Made by a program: the position numbers and the translations under genes
Notes under the pieces: generated by a model
Database searches by the model: none
Seen by the model: only the letters and a program-made list of their open reading frames with translations
Told to the model about the DNA's origin: nothing
From: Paracoccaceae bacterium
GTDB lineage: Bacteria; Pseudomonadota; Alphaproteobacteria; Rhodobacterales; Rhodobacteraceae
NCBI GenBank assembly: GCA_015487335.1
Contig: WFPZ01000205.1
Coordinates: 1 to 35,234 of the forward strand
Direction of reading: 5' to 3'
DNA: 35,234 nucleotides
Shown: positions 26,392 to 35,234 of the stretch, piece by piece
Layout: every line of letters starts with the position of its first letter
Numbering within the stretch: the first letter of the stretch is position 1

Positions 26392-26961
26392 ATGGAGAGA
26401 CGCTGCGAGTGGTGCGGGCAGGACCCGCTGTATGTCGCCTATCACGACGAGGAATGGGGCGTGCCCGAGAGAGATGGCCGCGCCCTGTTCGAGAAGCTGG
26501 TGCTGGACGGGTTCCAGGCCGGGCTGGCCTGGATCACCATCCTGCGCAAGCGCGAGAATTTCCGCGCCGCCTTTGCCGGCTTCGATCCGGAAGTCATCGC
26601 CTCATGGGGCGAGGCGGACGTGGCGCGCCTGCTGGGCGATTCGGGAATCATTCGCCATCGCGGCAAGATCGAGGCCGCCATCGCCAATGCCCGCGCCTGG
26701 TGCGAGATCGAGGCGCGTGAGGGATTTGCCGATTTCCTGTGGCGCTACGTGGACGGCCGCCCCGTGCAGAACGCCTATCGCTCCGTTGCCGAGATTCCGG
26801 CGCGCACAGGGCTTTCGGAGCGCATCTCGAAAGATCTGAAGGCTGCCGGGTTCCGGTTCTGCGGGCCGACCATCACCTATGCCTTCATGCAGGCGGTGGG
26901 GATGGTCAACGACCACGTGGTGAGCTGCCCGCGCCATGCCCAGGTGGCGGCAATGGCCTGA
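26392..26961 (+). CDS. tag: DNA-3-methyladenine glycosylase I
   Basis: MERRCEWCGQDPLYVAYHDEEWGVPERDGRALFEKLVLDGFQAGLAWITILRKRE...; VNDHVVSCPRH zinc-site residues. Confidence 0.97.
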   Translation: MERRCEWCGQDPLYVAYHDEEWGVPERDGRALFEKLVLDGFQAGLAWITILRKRENFRAAFAGFDPEVIASWGEADVARLLGDSGIIRHRGKIEAAIANARAWCEIEAREGFADFLWRYVDGRPVQNAYRSVAEIPARTGLSERISKDLKAAGFRFCGPTITYAFMQAVGMVNDHVVSCPRHAQVAAMA

Positions 26962-26967
26962 GCGGGA

Positions 26968-27525
<558 letters not shown>

Positions 27526-27547
27526 GAAACCCTCCGGGACGTACGAC

Positions 27548-28935
<1,388 letters not shown>

Positions 28936-28939
<4 letters not shown>

Positions 28940-29169
28940 AACATTCTGCAGCCATCCCGATCCCGGCCGACCGTCCTGCCGTGCCCGTTGTCCGCCGCCG
29001 CGCGCCCTGGGCCATCGGACTGGGGGCGCTGCTGTTTCTTGCCGCCTGTGGCGCCGACGGCAAGCCGATCGCACCGAAATACTCGGTTGAAACCACGGTG
29101 GGCTACAACTCCGCCACCGGCTCGTTCAACGAAACCGTCCTGGGCATCTGTGTCGGAGACGCCTGTTGA
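28936..29169 (+). CDS. Small putative lipoprotein
   Basis: 77 aa; lipobox LFLAAC; mature part [44 protein letters not shown] overlap with argH. Confidence 0.75.
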
Positions 29170-29489
29170 GCCTCTCGCCGCTGCGCATTGCCTATCTGGC
29201 GCTGGCGGTCTGGGGGCTGGCGCGGCCGATGGCCGGCTATGTCGAATGGGCCCGCGCCGAGGGCTTCTCGCCGGCCGGGCTGTGGGCCGCCTGGCAGGCC
29301 AACCCGGCCACCGGCGCACTGGCGCACGAAGTGCTGATTGCCGGCACCGCCTTCACCCTCTGGGTGATCGCCGAAACCCGGGTGCGGCGAAACTGGGCGG
29401 CGCTGTGGGTGTTGCCGGGGCTGGCGCTGGGGGGGCTGGGCTTTGCCCTGCCGCTTTACCTGTTTTTGCGCGCCCGGCCGGTGCGCTGA
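29166..29489 (+). CDS. DUF2834-like small membrane protein
   Basis: 107 aa, TTG start in TTGA overlap; three hydrophobic segments, TLWVIAETRVRRNWAALWVLPGLALGGLGFALPLYLFLR. Confidence 0.8.
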   Translation: MSLSPLRIAYLALAVWGLARPMAGYVEWARAEGFSPAGLWAAWQANPATGALAHEVLIAGTAFTLWVIAETRVRRNWAALWVLPGLALGGLGFALPLYLFLRARPVR

Positions 29490-29575
29490 GGGCTTTTGCC
29501 TCTTGCAACCGGGGCAAAACCGGGGTCTGAAACCGCAAGTCGCATGAAAGGCCGACGGGTGCGAGGGCGAGAACC

Positions 29576-30841
29576 ATGGATCACTTCATCTACCGCAATG
29601 GCGTGCTGCATGCCGAGGACGTGCCGGTGCCGGAGATCGCCGCCGCCGTCGGCACCCCCTTCTACCTCTACTCTGCCGCCACCCTGAGCCGCCACCTGCG
29701 GCTGTTCGACGAGGCGCTGGAGGGCCTCGACCACCTGGTCTGTTTCGCCATGAAGGCCAATTCCAACCTCGCGGTGCTGAAGCTGATGGGCGATCTCGGG
29801 GCGGGGATGGATGTGGTCTCGGCGGGCGAATACCTCAAGGCGCGAGCGGCCGGCATTCCTGGAGAGCGCATCGTGTTTTCCGGGGTCGGCAAGACGCGCG
29901 AGGAGATGCGCATCGCGCTGGAGGGCGGCATCCGCCAGTTCAACGTGGAGTCCGAGCCCGAGATGGAGGCGCTCAACGAGGTGGCGCTGTCGCTGGGCAA
30001 GGTGGCGCCGGTGGCCTTCCGGGTGAACCCCGACGTGGACCCCCGCACACATGCCAAGATCGCCACCGGCAAGGCGGAAAACAAGTTCGGCATCCCGATC
30101 TCGCGGGCCGCCGAGGTATACGCCCGCGCCGCCCGCCTGCCGGGGCTGGAGGTGGTGGGCATCGACGTGCACATCGGCAGCCAGCTGACCGATCTGGAGC
30201 CGTTCGAACTGGCCTATGGCAGGGTGGCCGAGCTGGCCCGCCGGCTGCGCGCCGAGGGCCACGACATCCGCCGCCTCGACCTGGGCGGCGGGCTGGGAAT
30301 CCCCTATGAGCGCGCCAACAGCGCCCCGCCCCTGCCGGTGGAGTATGGCGAGGTGATCCGCCGCACCGTGGGCGATCTGGACTGCGAGATCGAGATCGAG
30401 CCGGGCCGCCTGATCGCCGGCAATGCCGGGATCATGGTTTCGCGCGTCATCTACGTGAAATCCGGCGAGGACCGGGAATTCCTGATCCTCGACAGCGGCA
30501 TGAACGATCTCGTCCGCCCTGCCATGTACGAGGCCCATCACGACATCATCCCCGTGGCCGAACCCGCCCCCGGCGCCGAGCGCGCCGTCTATGACGTGGT
30601 CGGCCCGATCTGCGAAACGGGCGACACCTTCGCCCGCGGGCGCGAAATGCCGGCGATGGCGGCGGGCGATCTGGTGGCCTTCCGCTCGGCCGGGGCCTAC
30701 GGGGCGGTGATGGCCTCGGAGTACAACTCGCGCCCGCTGATCCCCGAGGTCATGGTGCGGGGGGATCAATTCGCCGTCATTCGCCGCCGCCCGAGCTTTG
30801 ACGAGATGATAAACCGCGATACAATCCCGCCATGGCTCTGA
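29576..30841 (+). CDS. lysA: Diaminopimelate decarboxylase
   Basis: 421 aa; HLVCFAMKANSNLAVLKLM (PLP Lys), VDVHIGSQLTDLEPF, LDLGGGLGIPY, GPICETGDTFARGREMP. Confidence 0.98.
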   Translation: MDHFIYRNGVLHAEDVPVPEIAAAVGTPFYLYSAATLSRHLRLFDEALEGLDHLVCFAMKANSNLAVLKLMGDLGAGMDVVSAGEYLKARAAGIPGERIVFSGVGKTREEMRIALEGGIRQFNVESEPEMEALNEVALSLGKVAPVAFRVNPDVDPRTHAKIATGKAENKFGIPISRAAEVYARAARLPGLEVVGIDVHIGSQLTDLEPFELAYGRVAELARRLRAEGHDIRRLDLGGGLGIPYERANSAPPLPVEYGEVIRRTVGDLDCEIEIEPGRLIAGNAGIMVSRVIYVKSGEDREFLILDSGMNDLVRPAMYEAHHDIIPVAEPAPGAERAVYDVVGPICETGDTFARGREMPAMAAGDLVAFRSAGAYGAVMASEYNSRPLIPEVMVRGDQFAVIRRRPSFDEMINRDTIPPWL

Positions 30842-33441
30842 AACGGGATGTTCCCGGCCGGGCCGAAGCCGCGGGAAACATGGCCGAAAGACCTTCGACA
30901 CCAGACAGGACGATGCGCGCGCTGCGCATGCCCCTGCTCCTGACCCGCGCGGGCATGGTGGCAGAGCGCGGCCTGCGCGCCTTCTGGCCGGCGCTTTCCA
31001 TCCTGCTGCTGGCGCTCTCGGCCCTGCTTTTCGGCCTGCATGATGCCCTCGCCCGCGTGGCGGTGCAGTGGGCCGGCGCGCTCGTCCTCCTGGCTCTGAT
31101 GGTGGCGCTGGGGCACGGGCTGCGCGTCTTTCGCTGGCCGTCTCGGCAAGAGGCGCTGGAGCGGCTCGATGCCACCCTGCCGGGCCGTCCGATCACCAGC
31201 CTGCTCGACCGGCAGGCGGTCGGCGCCGGCGATCCGGCCTCCGAAGAGATCTGGCGCGCCCATCTGGAGCGCATGGCCGAGCGGGCCCGCCGCGCCCGCC
31301 CCGCCTCGCCCGCCCTGCGCCTGGCCGAGCGCGACCCATACGCCCTGCGCTACGTGGCGCTTCTGGCCTTCGTCATGGCGCTGGTCTTCGGTTCGGCTGC
31401 GCGGCTTAGCTCCGTCACCTCGCTGGTGCCGGGAACGGGGGGCGCCGGCTATGCCGCGGCGGCCTCCTGGGAAGGCTGGATCGAACCCCCGGCCTTCACC
31501 GGCAAGCCCTCGATCTATCTCGGCGATGTCCGGGCCGGCGCCCTTGCCGTGCCCGAGGGCAGCGAGGTCACGCTGCGGCTGTATGGCGAGACCGGGCTGC
31601 TTGAGGTGCGCGAGACGGTCTCGGCCGCCTCCGCCGAAGGCAGCGAGGAGACCGGCCCCGCCCGCCGGTTCCGGGTGGCCCGCTCGGGCGTGATCGCGGT
31701 GGAGGGGCCAGGCGGGCGCGAGTGGCAGATCACCGCCCTGCCCGACGCCCCGCCCGCCATCGCCCTTTCCGCGGAGCCTCAGCGCCGGGTCGGCGGCGAG
31801 ATGCGGCTGAGCTTCGAGGCCAGCGATGATTACGGCGTGGTTTCCGGCCGTGCCGAGCTGGAGCTCGACCTTGCCGCCACCGACCGCCGCTACGGGCTGG
31901 CCGCCGAGCCCGAGCCGCGCGAGAGCATCGTCCTCGACCTGCCGATGCCGATCAGCGGCGACAGGCGCGCCTTCACCGAAGTGCTGGAGGAGGATCTCTC
32001 GCAGCACCCCTGGGCCGGGCTGCCGGTGCGGATCACGCTTTTCGCGCAGGATGCGGCAGGCCAGGAGGGCGCTTCCGAGCCGGTCGTCGCCACCTTGCCG
32101 GGGCGGCGCTTCTTCAACCCGCTGGCCGCGGCGATCGCCGAGCAGCGCCGGGATCTGCTGTGGAACCGGGCCAACGCCACGCGGGTGGCCCGGGTGCTGC
32201 GTGCCGTCAGCTACCGCCCCGATGAGATTTTCGATTCCGAATCCGCCTATCTGATGCTGCGGGTGGCGATCCGGCGGCTGGAGGCGGGCGCGGCCGCCGG
32301 CCCCCTGACGGATGCGCGCCGCGACGAGATCGCCCGGGCGCTGTGGGACATCGCCGTGCTGATCGAGGACGGCCGCCTGTCGGACGCGCTGGAACGCCTG
32401 CGCCGCGCCCAGGACAGGCTGGAACAGGCGATCCGCGACGGCGCCAGCGACGAGGAAATCGCCGAATTGATGAACGATCTGCGCGAGGCGATGCGCGACT
32501 ACATGCAGCAGCTGGCCGAACAGGCGCAGGAGCAGGGCGAAGACCGGGCCGAAAACCGGAACATGCAGGAGATCACCTCCGGGCAGCTGCAGCAGATGCT
32601 CGACCGGCTGCAGGAGTTGATGGAGCAGGGCCGTACCGCCGAGGCCCGGCAGCTTCTCGACCAGCTGCGCCGGATGATGGAGAACATGCAGGTCACCCGC
32701 GGTCAGGGCGGGCCGGGCCGGCAGGACCCTGGTCAGCAGTCGATGCAGGGGCTGGCCGATACCCTGCGCCGCCAGCAGGGGCTGAACGATGACACTTTCT
32801 CGCAACTGCAGGAGCAGTTCTCGGAGGGTGGCCAGTTCGGGCGGGACCGTCGGCAGGAGCCGGGGCAGCCGGGGGGCTCGGCCCCGGCAGACGAGGAGGG
32901 CTCGGGCGAGGATCAGCGCCTCGAGCAGGACGGGCAGCCGGGCCAGGGCCAGGCGCTTGCGCGGCGTCAGCAGGCGCTGCGCGACCAGCTCGAACGCCAG
33001 AGGCAGGGCCTGCCGGGGGCCGGCACGCCCCAGGGCGATGTGGCACGCGAGGCGCTGGAGCGGGCCGGCCGGGCCATGGAGGGGGCCGAGGAGGCGCTGC
33101 GGGAAAACGATTTCGCAGGGGCGCTGGACCGGCAGGCGGAAGCCATGGAGGCCCTGCGCGAAGGCATGCGCCAGCTGGCCGAGCAGATGGCGCAGCAGCA
33201 GGGCCGCGAGGGCCGGCAGGGCGATGCCCGGGGCCAGACGGAGGGCCCCGCCGGGCGTGACCCGCTTGGCCGCGACACCGGCCGCAGCGGGCGCGCGGGC
33301 AGCGACGAGCAGCTGTTGCAGGGCGAGGATGTCTATCGCCGGGCGCGCGAGTTGCTGGACGAGATCCGCCGCCGCTCCTCGGAACAGGAGCGCCCGAAGA
33401 TCGAACTGGAGTATCTCAGGCGGCTGCTGGACAGGTTCTGA
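30832..33441 (+). CDS. TIGR02302 / DUF4175-type alphaproteobacterial membrane protein
   Basis: 869 aa; N-terminal TM helices, central WEGWIEPPAFTGKPSIYL, long Gln/Arg/Glu-rich coiled-coil C-terminus; position after lysA. Start could be internal (e.g. MAERPSTPD). Confidence 0.85.
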   Translation: MALKRDVPGRAEAAGNMAERPSTPDRTMRALRMPLLLTRAGMVAERGLRAFWPALSILLLALSALLFGLHDALARVAVQWAGALVLLALMVALGHGLRVFRWPSRQEALERLDATLPGRPITSLLDRQAVGAGDPASEEIWRAHLERMAERARRARPASPALRLAERDPYALRYVALLAFVMALVFGSAARLSSVTSLVPGTGGAGYAAAASWEGWIEPPAFTGKPSIYLGDVRAGALAVPEGSEVTLRLYGETGLLEVRETVSAASAEGSEETGPARRFRVARSGVIAVEGPGGREWQITALPDAPPAIALSAEPQRRVGGEMRLSFEASDDYGVVSGRAELELDLAATDRRYGLAAEPEPRESIVLDLPMPISGDRRAFTEVLEEDLSQHPWAGLPVRITLFAQDAAGQEGASEPVVATLPGRRFFNPLAAAIAEQRRDLLWNRANATRVARVLRAVSYRPDEIFDSESAYLMLRVAIRRLEAGAAAGPLTDARRDEIARALWDIAVLIEDGRLSDALERLRRAQDRLEQAIRDGASDEEIAELMNDLREAMRDYMQQLAEQAQEQGEDRAENRNMQEITSGQLQQMLDRLQELMEQGRTAEARQLLDQLRRMMENMQVTRGQGGPGRQDPGQQSMQGLADTLRRQQGLNDDTFSQLQEQFSEGGQFGRDRRQEPGQPGGSAPADEEGSGEDQRLEQDGQPGQGQALARRQQALRDQLERQRQGLPGAGTPQGDVAREALERAGRAMEGAEEALRENDFAGALDRQAEAMEALREGMRQLAEQMAQQQGREGRQGDARGQTEGPAGRDPLGRDTGRSGRAGSDEQLLQGEDVYRRARELLDEIRRRSSEQERPKIELEYLRRLLDRF

Positions 33442-33493
33442 GCGCGCAGCATGACGGCTGCTGTCCTGTTCGCCGTGACCCGGTGAGGATCAG

Positions 33494-33531
33494 GAGGGGG
33501 CCTTCTGCCCCCTCTGGGCACTGTGTGCCCA
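33494..33531 (+). terminator. Two tandem hairpins after the TIGR02302 gene
   Basis: GAGGGGGC-CTTCT-GCCCCCTC (33494-33514) followed directly by TGGGCAC-TGT-GTGCCCA (33515-33531); stems of 8 and 7 bp. Confidence 0.6.
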
Positions 33532-33533
33532 TT

Positions 33534-33613
33534 CACCCCCGAGAGTATTTCGAGGCAAGATGAAGGGGGGCTTCCTCTTCTTCATCTTGCCTCAAAATAT
33601 TCCCGCCGGAGGC
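33534..33613. repeat. Dispersed intergenic repeat, copies B (+) and C (inverted)
   Basis: GAGGCAAGATGAAG (33552-33565) and CTTCATCTTGCCTC (33580-33593) perfect 14-bp arms, pairing continues outward to about 33540/33605 with few mismatches. Copy B matches copy A at 19911-19948. Confidence 0.85.
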
Positions 33614-33667
33614 ACCGTCGCCGTCGCGCATCCTCCGGAAAATGAAGGCGATCGAGAGCAGCCTGTT

Positions 33668-34540
33668 CTAACCGGCGTCCTCGCCGCTCATCTGCGAGAC
33701 CAGCGCGGTGAGTTTTTCCACCGCGCGCTGCAGCCAGCCGTCAAGGGCGAGCCTCAGCCCGTTTACCCAGTTGACGTAGCTGTCGAGGAAGGCGGTCGTC
33801 TGCGGCAGGGCTTCGGCGATCTTCGGGGCGTAGACATAAATCAGCGTCAGCGCGGCCATAAGCAGCACGGTGAGCGAAAAGCCGAGCCGGAATCCGCTGC
33901 GCCGGCGCGCCTCCTGGGAGACGATGCCTTCTTCGTCTTCCTCGTCTTCGGGCGAGGCCGTCAGGGTGGAATTCAGCTCTTCGATGTCGGGCAGCAGGTC
34001 GCGCCGGCTGGCGGCGGTATCTGCCGGCGTGGCGCTTTCCTGGTCGGCACCCCTCATGCGGGCCAGGCGTTCGCGGGCGGGCATGTCTCCGGAGGTTTCG
34101 CTCAGGCCCAGTTCTGCCTGGGTCTCCAGCCCGGCGGCGGCCTCGGCGGCGCGGGCGGCGGCTTCGCGTTCGGCCTCTTCGCGCAGGATGCCGGCCACCT
34201 CCTCGTCGAGGGGGCGGGGCTCGGGTTTCTGGCGGGCCGCGGCGGCGGCCTCGTCCGGTTCGGCTTCGGGCCCGGGGTCCGCCTCCGGTTCGGGTTCGGG
34301 CGGGGCTTCGGCTCCGGCGGCCGCGGCCGGCGTTGTGCCGTCACTTTCGGGCGCAATGGCGGCATCTTCTTGCGGCGTATTCTCGCCTTCCGCCGGGGCC
34401 GGCCTGATCGTCCGGCTTTCAGTGGGGCGCTGGAACCACGTGTGGCCGCAGTTGGAGCATTGGACATCCCGCCCGGCATCGGGAATGAGGCTTGCGTCAA
34501 CCTCGTATTGTGCACCGCAATTCGGACAAACAAGTCGCAT
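33668..34540 (-). CDS. Zinc-ribbon (MJ0042-type) protein with acidic/Pro-rich linker and C-terminal TM helix
   Basis: 290 aa MRLVCPNCGAQYEVDASLIPDAGRDVQCSNCGHTWFQ; long E/P/A-rich middle; LGFSLTVLLMAALTLIYVYAPKIAEA. Confidence 0.88.
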   Translation of the reverse strand: MRLVCPNCGAQYEVDASLIPDAGRDVQCSNCGHTWFQRPTESRTIRPAPAEGENTPQEDAAIAPESDGTTPAAAAGAEAPPEPEPEADPGPEAEPDEAAAAARQKPEPRPLDEEVAGILREEAEREAAARAAEAAAGLETQAELGLSETSGDMPARERLARMRGADQESATPADTAASRRDLLPDIEELNSTLTASPEDEEDEEGIVSQEARRRSGFRLGFSLTVLLMAALTLIYVYAPKIAEALPQTTAFLDSYVNWVNGLRLALDGWLQRAVEKLTALVSQMSGEDAG

Positions 34541-34729
34541 CCTGCCCCCAAGAAATCATCTTTTCTGCTGAAAGCCCGTGCCTGTTGTGACTTTCGAGTG
34601 CCTGTCGCCCCGTTTTTCGGGGGTTTTAGCAAAGAGAGGCCCACTTTCCAAGCATTTGCGCCTCGCACGATTGAATCGGCCGGCGGCGTGAGGCAAAACT
34701 GTCGCGGCAGGCAACAGGCGGAAACGGGC

Positions 34730-35234
34730 GTGATCGAACTGAAGGATGTATCCTATGGCTATGGCGGGAGCGACCTTCTGTCGGGCGTTTCCCTCAGCCT
34801 GCAGCCGGGGTCGTTTCATTTTCTGACCGGCCCGTCGGGCTCGGGCAAGACGACGTTCCTGCGTCTGTGCTATCTTGATCTCATGGCCACCGCCGGCCGG
34901 GTGGAGCTGTTCGGCCAGCCGGCGCGCAAGATGACGCGGGACGATATCGCACGTGCCCGACGGCGCATCGGGGTGGTGCACCAGGATTGCCAGTTTCTCG
35001 ACCACCTGCCGGTGTCGCAAAACGTGGCCCTGCCGCTGGAGGTGGCGGGCCGGCCGGAAAACCCGGCCGATCTGGAAGAGCTCCTGGCCTGGGTCGGGCT
35101 GGCCGAGAGGGCCGATGCCCTGCCGCCCGAGCTTTCCGGGGGCGAGCGTCAGCGCGCGGCGCTGGCGCGGGCGGTGATCATGTCGCCCGATGTGGTGCTG
35201 GCCGACGAACCTACCGGCAACGTGGACTGGGAGA
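34730..35234 (+). CDS. ftsE: Cell division ATP-binding protein FtsE (3' end cut by window edge)
   Basis: GTG start; MIELKDVSYGYGGSDLLSGVSLSLQPGSFHFLTGPSGSGKTTFLRLCYLDLMATAGRVELFGQP...; IGVVHQDCQFLDHLPVSQNVALPLEVAG; LSGGERQRAALARAVIMSPDVVLADEPTGNVDWE. Confidence 0.92.
   Translation, partial: MIELKDVSYGYGGSDLLSGVSLSLQPGSFHFLTGPSGSGKTTFLRLCYLDLMATAGRVELFGQPARKMTRDDIARARRRIGVVHQDCQFLDHLPVSQNVALPLEVAGRPENPADLEELLAWVGLAERADALPPELSGGERQRAALARAVIMSPDVVLADEPTGNVDWE

Noticed and set aside
29456-32805. Two long minus-strand ORFs (481 and 679 aa) opposite lysA and TIGR02302
   Set aside because: Shadow ORFs; the plus strand carries lysA and the TIGR02302-type gene in intact frames.
32500-33350. Gln/Gly/Arg-rich repetitive stretch in the TIGR02302 gene as a DNA repeat or array
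   Set aside because: Periodicity reflects biased amino-acid composition in one open frame; no exact direct-repeat unit or spacer structure seen.

Overview
GC-rich alphaproteobacterial chromosomal segment, most consistent with Rhodobacterales/Paracoccaceae by gene content and gene order. It is mainly housekeeping and metabolic DNA. I see no rRNA, tRNA, CRISPR array, transposon, prophage or defence island. Gene order: plsY(partial)-pyrC'-PH-like-pyrB | udg-moaB | DsbD-alpha-like | yqgE | Sua5/YrdC | dmdC-like-MBL | aa3 oxidase subunit IV | fdhD-mobA-mobB::moeA | membrane hypothetical-greA | ETF-QO | TPR-ispE | polyprenyl synthase | DUF2007-tRNA1Val methyltransferase | DUF465 | EamA exporter | phaB-phaA-EAL | tag | tlpA-like | argH-lipoprotein-DUF2834-lysA-TIGR02302 | zinc-ribbon protein | ftsE(partial). 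I found no clear new multi-gene system. The points most worth checking are: a dihydroorotase homologue that has lost its metal-binding motifs (PyrC'-like); a family-4-like uracil-DNA glycosylase lacking most Fe-S cysteines; an FdhD lacking the second cysteine of its usual motif; a MobB-MoeA fusion; palindromic candidate regulatory sites around phaA/phaB; a possible leaderless micro-ORF ahead of the TPR gene; and a dispersed hairpin-plus-repeat intergenic module present at two convergent gene ends, once as an inverted pair. All functional calls come from reading translations and motifs without database searches.
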